Source: Fratercula arctica
Lineage: Eukaryota; Chordata; Aves; Charadriiformes; Alcidae
DNA: 64,000 nt
NCBI GenBank assembly: GCA_947846985.1
Contig: CANTUZ010000001.1
Span: 171,158,447-171,222,446, forward strand
Direction of reading: 5' to 3'
Part shown: in pieces, positions 39,501 through 53,000 of the stretch
Layout of the letters: each line of letters starts with the position of its first letter
Numbering within the stretch: position 1 is the stretch's first letter
Notes under the pieces: generated by a model
What the model saw: the letters and a program-made list of their open reading frames with translations, nothing else
Databases searched by the model: none
What the model was told of the DNA's origin: nothing
Translations under genes and position numbers: made by a program

Positions 39501-42500
39501 TCTTCTGTTGCCCAGTTCTTCTCAAAGTCTCAGCACAGTTAACTCCATCGCTCTGTGCATTGCCCGTAACCCTTCTCCATTTTCACTGTTCAGCAACCCA
39601 GTTTCCTCCTCTAATCCTCTGTTCTTCCGCTGTCCCATGGCTGTCGCCGCCTCACTGGCTTGTTGTTGCAAACGGTGCATACACATCCAGCGGCAATGTT
39701 CTGCTCTTCTCCAAGCGCAGCGTCATTTCCTCCAGCCAGCTTAGCCTCCTCGCAGCTCTCCGAGGAGCTCCCGTGAGTTCCTGTGTGCCGCAGGTACACA
39801 TTGGGAGCAATTAGAAATGAAAGGAAGCTTGTTGTGAGTGTCATCACTTAAAGGGTCTGTTAGCACAGTCTGATGGAAATATTTTCTGCAAGTACCATGA
39901 GGCTCCCAGAAATGTTGGGAGGGAATAGATTTCTGTGCTTCCCTTGGCACTCATTTTAGGAGTGGTCACATGGAGGCCTGCAAATTGAGGCAGACGGCTT
40001 TCTAGCTATGCTTAATAGATGTTCCACTCTTATCTGAACTTCTTCATTTTGCTGAATGTCTGGCAAATTTTTCATAAAGCTTATCATACTTAGAATTTTA
40101 CTTATGCTCTTCCTTCCAAGATGAAAATCTGCTCTGAAAGAAGACTGACCGTGTATTTGCTGAGATTGCTGCAAAACCTCAGTCCCTGTTCCTCTCTGCA
40201 TAGGACGATGAAAGTGGCAGCTTTGAAAGGGCACTTCTCAAAAGTTCTTCTTGTTTGTGAAGATATTCTACAATTAGCCTGTGAAAAGACCATCTTATTA
40301 AGAGCACATCTTTTCATGTGAAAGGAGGGCTTTCAACTGTCTTTGTTAATAAACCATGTCCTATTACATTTTTCCTTATATAGTTACTTTTCGTGTCACT
40401 GATGGTTTCATTTCTTCATGTGACTGAGGATAAAAGAAGAAATTTGAATAGACTGAATATACAGTGCTGATATTTTAATCCCTGTGAAGTTTCATAACAA
40501 GGCTATTGGCTATTGACAAGCAAATTTCTCTTGCTTTGAAATATATCCTTGGAAACCGGAAAGATGTTTTGCTGTTGAGCTGTAATGCTTAACTGAGCTC
40601 TGTTGGTTTTTTATGAATTCAAACAAATATTTTTCCAGTGGAGTGTGTCCCCCAAAACTTCCTGAAAATCCTTTATAAAGCATGATGTTCAGTGATGATA
40701 AATAAGAATACGAATGGGCTTGGAATCACCATTGGCTGTTAGAGGTGGTAGACAAACTCTAGCAGATGTGGTACTGGGTGTCACCGGACCATTAATAGAT
40801 ATTTTTATTTGCTACAGTACTACTCCTTCTTTCTTTTTTTCCTCTTTTTGTCATTTTTCTTCTCATTACATTCTCATAGCCTACATAAACGGGGATTTTT
40901 CCCTGTCTATGCCTATATATATGTATGTAATAGAAATTGCATTGAACAGAAGTTGCGGTAGACTGTGCATATATTAGTATCATGTACATTTTCTTGGGGA
41001 AAAGTATATAACGTACTTATCAGGAAGAGAAAATCGTATTCATACAGTGTGAAATACGGTCGGTGACAGAGGTGCAGCGTAAGGCCAGATCTGTCTGGCA
41101 GGGGGTGAAGCCGCGTGGAGCAGTGCTAAGCGATGTGCGGCTCTCCGCCTGGCTCCCTCTCTGCCACGGGCATGCCTTCTCTTCAGCCTAGCCTGCTAAC
41201 ACTGAAAAATACTTCTGCAAGTGCCACGCGCTTTAAGTCTAACATTTCTCCGCTTGGTGTGCCAACTGAGGACGTATAAATAACCAAATTCATTCTTCCA
41301 AGAAAAAAAAAAAAAAAGGCCTGTTTGTAGGAACAGGGAAAAAAGTGATAATTCTGGTCACAGACTGAAATGTTTGGGGTTATTTTTACATCAGCGTGTC
41401 AACATTTATTTGATTTTTTTTTTTAATGCATTTTTATGAAGGAATGGATTAAGGTAAGCGGATTGAGCTGCTGATTTATGGGTGATGACGGGGGACGTTT
41501 TGTGAGGAACCGTGCGGCTGCAGTGCTGGTTGGTAAGCGTGCAGTTCAGCCGTGCCTCCTCCAGCTCTGGAGCTGGAGCAGGAGCAAGTACCTACCTGCA
41601 CGTCATCTTTGGTTTTCACGAGCGGTGTAAAAATGCATGGTTTGGAAAGTTAAATGCACGCGTCCAGCTTAAATGTCTTTGGCTGTGCAGGCCTGGCCTG
41701 GAGAGGTGCTGGGGACATGGCGGCACAGGAGCCCTTGGGCCGGCCTCACCCTCTCAGATAGGGCCCCGTCCTCTGGCCTGGAGCGACTCATGGCAATGTG
41801 GAAATTGTGTTTTGTCAGGGTACAGCCGGTGGAAGTGAATGAAAGTTTATTGTACTGTATTCAGTGTGCAGCAGGTGCTGCGGGGCCCTGTCACTGCTGG
41901 TTGTCAGAGAGCTGTGCCTGTACAGACACATGGAAACATCTGCAAAACTCAAGGCATCTTTGACATTAAGTCACCTTTGTGGAGTGTAGAGGGGGAATAT
42001 CTTAAATTTCCAGTCATGTTTCCTTCAGAAACATGTAGCCAATAATAAGGTGGATCTCTGCAGAAGCTGGATCTGGAAATCTTTGTGAGGCACCTTTGAG
42101 AGAGCAACCAGGCTTGTGGTCGACTGATGCCTGTGCAGGGACCTTGTGTTCCTCCTGCTCTCTCAGGCTGAAAATATTCTTTAGACATGGTAGCAGTGAA
42201 GTAATCATTTTAGTCCATCTGAATTTATCCTGTGTAGAGCAAAGCCGCCAGCTGAGCTCGCCTGTGTGTGCCTTGCTTCTGCTCCTGCAGCTGGGTGAAG
42301 TGGATGGAGGCTTTGGTGCACAGGTGTGGGATTCACCATTTGCAACAAGTTGCAAGAGTGTTAGTGATTGGAAAACACCAGGGATGCTATTTTTGTATGT
42401 AGTTAATGTATACTCTCTATCTACAGATAATGTTGAAAAAGAAGGGTTTGTTTTATAAAGAACATGCCTATGCTGGATCCTACAAACTTCAGTTTCACAC

Positions 42501-45500
42501 TGATGTCTGAGGGACATTTGTGTAGCTACAGAAAAAAGGATTAACCTCTTAATGTAATTGTAAGTAAACAATGTGCTTAATTGCATCCTGTCACTTGAGT
42601 TGGACCCCTCTGATGACATTATCAGCCAGAAACTTTTTTTTTAAATGTGGCAAATTACTGAAGTCATCAACTTTGTGCCGAGGATAATTTGTTCCTTTTA
42701 GTTCCCTGTTTCAGGACACATACATGCATGTCTCCTTAACATACATGGCACTCATGCAAGTGCAAAAAGATAATACAAGCTTTTGGCTGACCTGTGTTAT
42801 TCAGATACAAAGTAATGTTCTTGCAGGTAATGCAATAGAATTTGAAATATGAATTATGTAAAACTGTTGATTTTAGTTACTCATTAAAGCACAAATAATG
42901 AGAAGTTGAGGATTTAAGAGGAAACCAAGCAAAGGCAGGTAGACAGCATTTTGGGAAGCACGTAACTGTAAATTTGTAAGTTTGCCTTCCATCACACACA
43001 GTTAATTTGTTTCACATGATGTATTTTTGACATTTCAGAAATAATGCTTGATGATGTGCTGTAAACTGTACATGTATGTTATAAATCTGGGCATTTTCAA
43101 AGTTAATCTCAGTCAGCTTTATCTTCTTTTGAGATATTTGCTGGAGAGTCAGTCTCTGAATGAGAAACATTTGACTGTTAATTCTCTATTCAGATGAAAA
43201 GATTTGATTCAGCAATGCACATTTACATACTAACAATATTTTCCTGAGTATTTAAACCACAAGCTCAGATCTTAGGTACGTTAAATACAGAGGGAGGTGT
43301 ATATACATATTTGAGAACTTGTTTCACCAGGGTCCAAAACAGAGCGGTTAAAGAACCCCCAAATTTCTCAAATGTAATTCCACTAAGTTACGAGGAAATG
43401 CAGACAGCTTCTCATAATGAGTTGTTACTTCACTAATAATAATTTAAAGAGAGAAAATTTTTATTCTGGAAACTGTGTTTCCAGGAGACATTGGAGGAAG
43501 ATTGTTCTTTATTATTTAAAAGATGGAACAATGAAGTATCCATGAATACACACAGCATCAAAGCATTGATTTTAATTGTTTCTCTGTAAACATGGATAAT
43601 TGTATAAGGAAGAGTGTTGCCCAAAATAGGCTCTTAATTTATTTCTTCTTGACCAACATTACATTTTTACTGGTTCTTTTCAATAGAAGCCCTTGTTTAA
43701 GCACTAATCCTTCACATCCACTAACTCTTTAATTTTCTTTTTCAACCATGTTTTCTGAAAAAGAGTAAATCTCTTAAACGTTACAGTATCAATCCCTCTA
43801 CAATCGGTTAAGCATTGCGGAAGAATGTACTTGAAATAGATTAGGTGCACGACCGTGGCCATGAGCAGCAGTCTTAGCCCTCAGAAATTTATTTACCATC
43901 ATCTCTTCACTTTTCAATAGATTTGGCAGCAGTGTTTTTGTCAAATGCTATTTACTGAATCAGCACAGGAGCAAAAGGATAATACCACTATTCTTTGTTA
44001 TACAGAGTCAGACCAGAGGAACTTAAAGAGGGCATGATGGCTTTAAAATCTATGAATCAGTCTTTGGAAAAAGAGGTGGTTGTGTGTCTGATCCCTGCTG
44101 TAGCCTAATAGTCTTGTAACCCAATAGTAATAGCTCTGGAGTTTCTACTAATTTATACAGCACATTTTGCTTCCTAACTGTGCAACAATGTCAGCGTATG
44201 CCAGGTACGCTTCTCCTATGTTAGATAGATACCTTGTGAAATCAGCCTGCAACCTGAGATGAGTTCCAGTTCTCCTGCTCCTGTTGTCATCATAGTTCAA
44301 CACGTAGGACAGCAAGCAACAGCACTGCAAAGGTGACAGCGAGCTCTCTGTTTCTCACAGGGGTTTGCTGTTTCAAAGTTTTGTTTGTAACTTGCAGCAG
44401 CAATTCAAGATAGTCACGGCTTTCTTCTAAGGTCATAGTAATTTCAAGCTGAAAGTTAAGAGTAGTCATTTGTTGACATCTACCAGCAGCATATCTGTAC
44501 TACCTAGTTTTTCAGGGATTTATTAACAGAGGGGTTTATTTATATTGCTTTGTTCTTGCTGTTGCAGCTTTTCACATACGCACTTTCAAAGAACAGGTTT
44601 TTTCCTTTCCTGAAAAATGACTAGTATGTAGCCAGCTACCAGAGGGATTCAATCTGCAAAAAGCAATATCCTTAAATCCACTAAAATTGAAGAGACAATA
44701 TTAACTCTCTTCTTGTTACCTGAGCCTACAGATAAAGTCATGTTAGGTATATGTATTCAATGACTGCATCACATCCATTGTATTGCACAAATGCCATCTC
44801 TTGACTGTTGTTTTACTGGAGTTTCAAACCACCTAGAAAACCAGAAGATAAAATCGTGATGCTAGACTGCAAGTGACAATTTGTATTGTCACTACGTACG
44901 GTAGCCAGTAGCCCATGGCCATCTTTCTCATCTTTCTGGTAATAACAGAAAAAGATTAAGACTAAGATTAGCTGGAGAGATGAGAACTGAGGAGAGGCAG
45001 CAGGAGACTCTAGTAATGACATACAAGCAGAGAAGAAAGTGAGAGTTACTGCTTTGGCTCAAACACGGTGCCTGTTGTGAAGGAGAATTAGCATCCCCAA
45101 GTTAACCTTACCTCCCTTTGTGAGACACCTGTTGGGGCCTTTTTTCCCCTCTTCCTGTCTTCTTCCCTGCCAACAAAAATCTCTCTGATGCAAAAGAAAA
45201 ACACACGCTGAAACTATCAGTGTGGGAAAGGCATGAGGTTGCCCATATGGCCAATACTTTTGTGATGTGCCCATAGGATGCAAAAATACTTGCTTTTGCA
45301 TAGGTAGGAGAGCAAGAGAATGGATTTCAGCTAAGAGAAAAGTGTGTTGATTTTCATGATGTTTTTCTTTGTTCGGGCAAACTTATTCATTGTAATTATT
45401 GCTGTTCTCTGCTTCTCTAGCGTAGTGAAATTTGTAATACCTTCACTGATTTTAATGTTTTTCTCTGCATGCTTGCGGTTTAAAACACAGAAGCAAGTAT

Positions 45501-46117
45501 TCTATTAAGTAGGGTCCTTGGGGTATGTTAATGTACCAGCCTTGTTTTCTTTTAATCTGGGATCAGAACCTCTAAAGTGTTTACGTGTGCAGTTTCAGCA
45601 AAGTGTCCAGTGTGCTTTTGGCTAGTGTTTAAAGCAGCTGCACTCCAGCATGGTGAGTGGTGTCTGCTGAGGCAGAGCTAATCCTGCAAGATCAAGTGAT
45701 GTGATCAAGAGACAGATGAGGCTGGTGGAGAGTTACCAAGGCATCTCTTTACAAGTTAGCTGTGGCTACAGGAGGCAGTAAGCAGCTTCCTTGCTTTCAC
45801 ATAGTTCAAATTGTGAAAATGACTTTACTGAATAAAGCTTTAATTCAGTAAGGCCGGGTCTGTTCACCATACTGAATTTCTCAGGGATTTACAGCTTTGC
45901 TTCAAAGGATTTTCTTTTTGTCATTTCATAGTTTCAGGACATCAGACAGAACAACATTTTACATGTCCTGTGTAAGCAAACAATTGCTTTGCACACCTGA
46001 GATCTCTCTTTTTAAAAAAAAAAAAAACTTACAGAAAGACTGAGAATTAAAATAAGTAACACAAAGTCTGAAACTACTGCCTCCTGCAGGAAACAAGGGT
46101 TATTTTTTTAATTTAAG

Positions 46118-46180
46118 GAGTGAATATATACTTATATATTCATTATATATAATTTATATATTTATTTAATACAAAATAAA
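46118..46180. repeat. AT-rich low-complexity stretch
   Basis: This is an almost pure A/T segment with repeated TATATA and TTATAT units in intron 1. It is preceded by a poly-A run at about 46,014-46,026. It is simple sequence with no sign of a gene or mobile element. Confidence 0.8.
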
Positions 46181-47026
46181 CTTAAAAAAACCTGTTGTCT
46201 TTTTAGATCATATTTGTAGCTGACTATTCGTAGTGAAAAAAAGGACCAGAATCGTGTCTCATCTATTCTATTCAGCAGTGAGTGGCTAGCTATAAATCAT
46301 AGTTATGACTACAAAAAGCAGGTATGATTAAGCAATATAAAGTCAAAACTATATACAAAGGAAAAAAAGGGCATTTTAACTTTCCTTCCCTTTTCTCTAC
46401 AGCTGATGCAGGGGAAAAATCATCACATTCTGCTTTAAGTACTGCATTAGAAAATACCGTAGTTTTCAATGCTCTTCCATTCATTGCATTTTCAGCTTTA
46501 TTTTTTAATCTTTTCTCTTAAAGGATAATTTGGTAACTTGTTTCCATACCAGTGCTGTGTATTGGTGCCTTCTATAAACATAGCCTTCTATACAGAAACA
46601 GTGGGTGCTGTCAAATGTAAAGGGTTGGTGTATCTGTAATTTCTTGGTTTCTCACAAATGGCAAAATCTTCTGGTGAAAATTTTCAAACTCGTATTTATG
46701 CACCTCCTCATCCTGATGGCTTTAGAAATTGCAATGAAGCTAATGATTTGGAAGAATAAAAAATATATGAGTGTTTAAAAATGATTAGGTTTTAAGGTTA
46801 ATTTTAAGTGGCCATCTTGGAAAAATCTGAATTGCATTATTGCTCTTCAGGCCTAGAATTAAGCCACTGGAAATCGTCATATTGAAATGACCCTGAGTTA
46901 CCCCTTAATTCAGTCTTTACTGTTTTGTGATTTATTATTATTCCTTTAAAAAGCAGCAATGGAAATGTAACAGTACCAAGCCACTTAGTCTCTAAGTATC
47001 TGATGAACTCTTAATAGTCTTACGAA

Positions 47027-47066
47027 CTCTCTCTCTCGCACACACACACACCCACACACACACCCA
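47027..47066 (+). repeat. Compound (CT)n-(CA)n microsatellite
   Basis: A short CT repeat passes through a CG into a CA repeat interrupted by extra C bases. It lies in LIN7A intron 1. Interruptions suggest it is not highly polymorphic. Confidence 0.9.
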
Positions 47067-50000
47067 AGGTGAACAAAATCTGAAAATTGCTGACAAAGAT
47101 GCTCCCATGACTTATATCAGTTATGTGAAGGCTTCAAGGAAAACAGTTGAGGACTGTCTCTATCTATATAGAGTAATGAATATGCTAAGAAGATTGACCA
47201 AAGTAAAGCAAATCCAGGTAGGTTAAGGCTATGAAAATCCCTAGCTGAGGAGAAGAACAGAAATCACTAGTTAAACCTTAGGAAAGTGGGAAGGGGGAGG
47301 AAATTATTCAGACATTGTAGACATTATGAGGTTCAGAGGAGCATATTTTTTCATTTTTTTCATTTAAGGGAACCTTTTGAATGTTACATTTGAACAAGCT
47401 AAGCAGAGTATTCAGGAGCAGTATGCCTGAAACGGCAATATTTCATGCAGGATGTCTGAAACAGCAGAAGTGACTGAAATTGCTCAGGAGAGCCCTGAAG
47501 GGCTTTTGTGATGTTGAGGATGCTGAGTAGAGGGGTCTCCATGCGGTTCACTCTCTGTATTTGTATCACAGGTGGCACTGCTTTCCCTGCAAATAAACTG
47601 TGTCCTTTCTATAAGTAATTTCACAAAATGTCTCAGACCTTTGCTGTCATATTCAGGTGTTCCTGCCAAAGCTGCTGGGAAAACTTGTGGTAGGTAACAC
47701 TGCCTTGGGATGTGCAACAGCTGGGTCACAGGCTGTGTCTGAGAAATGGAGTGAAGCAGAGAACTTGGATGCCCGTGGTGTGCCTGAGAAACTAGAGCCA
47801 GAATGAACCTGGGTGCTGCTCGAATACTTAGAAACATGTAGACCAAAACACAGTTCAATGAGTAGCCGAAGAAAACGAGCCTGCCCAAGGCAGTGGGGGA
47901 ATGCATGTAGAAACCCATGGGGATACAACACTAATGTCATTTGGGGCAGTCATCTCACATCAGGCAAAATGAGATGGACAGAGATATACTCAATCATATT
48001 TCATGGTTGATTTTTCTCATTCATTAAGAAGAAAAACATCCATAAAATCATTGGTTAAGGCATTTTTAAAAGCTTTAACTACAAAACACATTGGCCTGCC
48101 TGCTGATGACACTGTCCTTGTCAAATGTAACTGTTCTGAAGAACCGTGTCTCCTGGACCACATGGAGATAAATTTGCATGAGTCATTCACTATATATCTG
48201 GACAGTAAAAGTGGGTTTCATCATACTGATGTAGATGTATAGTATGTAGGATGCAGGCATTTACATCTGAGATAATCATCTAGCCTCCCTTTATAGTCAA
48301 CAGAGGGAACAGGCACTCCCGGAGTATGATTCATCTCGTCTAAAATAGGTCAGATGAATTGTAGCCTCAAAGTGTCTGTTTTTCCTCATTGACTCTAATG
48401 GCAGTCTAGGGTGAGTCGCTGAGCTGACAATGTCTACATCAGAAGTGTGGTGAGTTGAAACCCTCACTACAAAATGAATCATGAGAGCTCTGTATAGTTG
48501 TACTTTGTTAGATTTATTTGTGCTTTCATAGTTACGTTTAACCACAGGAGTGTAAAGTGGCACTGCAGTAAATCTTTAACTACCATATCATCTAAGCTGG
48601 AGTATGAAAGCACTGGTATTATTCGTGTAATTAATTTGAATAAACCTCACAGATACACACTATAAAGTATTGAATAATATTGCTGTATTCTAACAGTAGC
48701 TCATTGCGCCCTGCACATCGAGTCTGATTTACAATGGTGAAGTACACCTTTATGCTCATGGATCAGCATGAAATTTTGGGCAAGAGAAACATGTCCACTT
48801 CACTGAGCAAAAAAGGCTGCTCTTTGCCTCGATTTTTCTGAACTCTCCAGATTAGTTTAAATAAATATATTGAATTAACAGAAGAGCTGTTGTATTTCAG
48901 GGGAGCGCTGTGCTGGTAGTAGGGAACCAAAGAGGTGAATAGTGGGCAGTCTGCTATTTGACACCAGAGTAAGAATCCCCCTGTTGTACAACACAGCGAC
49001 TGACAGCAGAGCTCTACTAATGCAGAAAATTTTCCAATAGCTGGTGCTTTAACGCTGAAGTCACATAGATCACTCGATACAATGTATCAGGGCTACTGGC
49101 TATGAATTATGAATGAACTTTGCTAATCACCATGGAATTCTGATTGCCCAACCATTGATTACCTGCTGTCATTTGATAGTGTTTGGAGAAGATTGCTAAA
49201 TATAATAAAGCATCCTGTGCAGGCTTTGGGAATTATGATAAAAAGTTGACAGAATAACATTAAGAATTCTAGAATGAATTCTCCTGAGCTTAAAGGAATG
49301 ACTAAACCTGAACAAAAGTATTGGAGCAATGAAAAACTACTGCAGTTATAAGGACCTGTTATGTCATGCAAATTCTTCACCTTCAGCCTGATTAAGGGTC
49401 TTCAAGCACGACGGAACAGAGCTTGAAAATTGCCAGGATTATTATTCTGTAATGCCATGGTGAAGCTAGTGAGAGTGAAAGTTTTAGAGACTTACTGAGT
49501 ATTCTTGCTGTCAATTTCTAGTGGTTTCACCTCTTTGAGGTACTAAAGGGTGGTGTTTATGCAGCACATTTACTTTTGCTAGTAACTGGCATGCTTAAGG
49601 CAATGAAGGTCTCCAGAATTAACATGAATGATACAGTAGAAAGACCTCAAGAAGAGAAGCCTGTTCTCTAACATCTTGTTAATAAACAAGTGATCACCAT
49701 ATTTTAGCTTTCGGAGCAACACAACGACACAATTCTAGAGTAGTTATCAGAGTACAGAAATGCTGTGTTTCTGAGTAATTACTGTTTGAACCCAAACAGC
49801 ATTGTAGTTGCTATTAATTTGCCTAGTAGTCTTTTAAGTCAGAGGATAATATATTTATTTTAAGGACTGCAGACCAATATTTAACTCAGTCATAGAGTAG
49901 CACAAGAGAGAAAGATTAGACACCGGTAGACAGACAACAGTTTTCACATTTTGCAGTATAAAGCATGGAAATACATTCTTCTTCAAGAGTCAGTCTGGTA

Positions 50001-53000
50001 TTAATTGTGAAGCATTTAGCATGCTAAAATCATTTGCTACATTTTTCCTAATAAATTTTATGCTATCTGACTAAATTGAAACAAACATAAGCTCTGCACA
50101 GAATTTACCAGAGAGAAACCACAGACTCAACAATTTTCACAGAATGCTGGAGCCTGGACTCCGCAGTTTTAACAGTAATGTGAAAGAGCACAAAGTTCAG
50201 ACCAGTCAGGATTCTTTCCGTGGGTTTTTAATTTGCTTTTGAGTTGTAAAAGCTGAATTACGAAGCATTGGAAATAGCGTTTACTTTTCAAAACATCCAG
50301 TAAATTAAACAGGTCAGTCTACATTGTGCATTGGTAGCTGTTTGAACAGAAATCAGCAAGTGAAAATAATATATAGCAGAACAAAGTGACAACTAAGCAC
50401 AATGACCTATTTTTTTTCAACTGCACTATGCTGTATGGCCATCTATACATGATTCAACTTCATTAGTATTGCATGGGAATGTTCCACTTTTATCACAGTC
50501 TGGTATCTTGCTAGTTCTATGTTGTAGTGATTTCTCTCTTTCTTAGGGTTTGTGTCCTACTAGCAATGCAGATGAAACTTCATTCAAATGAAAACACAGA
50601 AAGAACACTTGCAATGAGATTTTTTTTCTGAGAGTCATGCTTTTCTTTTGATGAGTGCACTTGATAAAATGCGTTCCACCTACCCACACCCCCTGCCTTC
50701 TCTGTGTTTCACTGATAACGTGACCCACCACACTGAAACAGTATTATTTCCTGAAAGGCTGTAGGCAAGCATGATGATGAGAAGACAAAAAAGAAAGTGA
50801 ATGTTGAACAGAATGGGAGAGAAAAGAATTGTGTGTATGTATGAGGAAATCAGAAAAAAAATTGAAAAAAAAAAAGATGTGGTTAGAGTTGGATATAATA
50901 AGGGAGAAATAAGTGCATATTCCTTTTAAAGTGTATGCATCATAGAATACAGAGGAATAATTCTACCCACATCATTACTCAAATTGCCCACTGATTTCTG
51001 TGGGATACGAATGTGGGAAATGGGGATAGATTTCAATGACATTAGCATGAGTTTAACGTCGGTATAATGGAGTTCATATTTTGGAAAATGTTTGAGAGTA
51101 AGCAAAACAGTCCTTTTCAAAAGTTGTGTTTAAAAAATATCTTTGCTTAAAGGAAGGACAAATCAGAAATAAAAAGCAAGGGTATTTTATTTGCATAGAA
51201 CTTAACTGTTTTTTTTACATTATTCCAGGATAATTTTTTTTTACATATATCTATATAAATACATACACACACTTTTTTCATCAATTTGCACTTTCCAGGA
51301 GTATGTAAGAAAATGGTATTTAAGTACACTTCCTTGGTGATAACGTTTACAAGCAAAACGAGTTACATTTGTAATCAAAGGAGGATTGGGGACAACAAAA
51401 TAACCTGGCAGAGAAATACCAGTCCTTCTCAAACATGTAACAGTACTCTCATTGACTTCAATGGGTGGATTCCCTGTTATATGCTTTTTTTTTCAAGGTA
51501 ACTTTGAAATCTTTCTCATGGCTAGTCTTATCACTTCTTTGAGTAAGCACGCGCTTTAGTTTTAGCTGGAGTTCACCTTGGGTGAACCTTGGTGATGGGT
51601 GAACTCCATCAGCAAAAAGCGTATGCATCACATAAGTTCTTGTGCACTGACAAATTTCACTTTTTAACCTGTCCTAAAGCAATCATTTGTTAAAGCAATC
51701 ATTTGTTAACCCCTTCAGAGTTATTAATGGAAGGAAATACATCCTGTTTCATGAGGTCGTATTTTATACAGTCATGTTTATACATTTTTAGTCTGCTCAA
51801 AATCTTGTTTTGTACCAGCTGTTATATTTTGTTCCTGACAAAGCATCAGCTGGTAACAAACAGCATTGGCCCTGAACACGTGCCTCGTTTTCATTCTGTA
51901 ATTTTATCCCATGAAGCTCTTATTATTCTATATTCTCTCTACCATGAGCAAGATCCCACAAGTCATTGCGCAAATGAGCAAACTATGGGCCTAATTGTGA
52001 GAAGAGAAAGGAGAGTGCTTATTGTTAACAGATATGACAGGTGAATAATAAATCAAAGCAAGAACTGGGGTAACAGCATTCGTGCATTTTAGCATGTTGG
52101 ATGAATTTGTAAGTGCGGGAAATCAGAATGCTCTTGGGATACTTTTTGGGATACTGTGACATTTCTTTATCCCAAACCACTTCTTAATCAGAAAGTAATC
52201 TAATATTGGCAAATGACAGCTTGGTGCTCAGTTTTCCATATGAGTGTATGGACTGAAACCCCATTAATTTCATGCCAGAGTTTTGAACTGGAATATGAAT
52301 TTATCATTTGTATTGTAATACTCCTCACTTTAGAACTGATTAATTACTATCTAAGAGTGTGGTCCGTGCCCTAGGGAAATGTTTAGACATGTATTTAACT
52401 CTTTTAGATTGATCAATGCACCTAAAGCTATTTATGTTTCCTTCTGGATCAGAACAGATTCTCAATCAGTACAAATCTTTCATTGAATATTACTCTGTTC
52501 AGGACTATAGCAAATGTGAAAAGATTTACAGAGTTTTCAGGTGTGGAGATGAAACAACTGTAAAATAGTAACCAGTCTGTCATCTGTGGCACTGACCTTC
52601 TACAAGTACAGTTGGTGATAGGGAAGACAGTTCTAAACTTACCCGAACTGGCACTGGAAAAGCCCCCAGTCTGATTTAGAATATCTGAATAGCTATCACA
52701 CGAATTTCAGAGGCCTTATCTGATCTGTTATGGTAGGCTGTTGAAGCTTCTTCAGAATAAATAATCTAATTGCTTTGTGCTGTCTGACATACAGTTTGCA
52801 CCAACTGGTACTAATAAGTGGGGAGTGGGGGTTTAGTATTTAGCTAACTGCAGGTCTTGGGTGGCAGATACAGACTTTAAAAAAAGAATTACAAGGTAAA
52901 TGATTCAATAGTTTTCTTGGAAAATAATTGTGGCATTATTATTGCTAACAACATTAAAAATCATGTTTGTCTGTTGCATCATAGTTTGTTTAATTCATTC

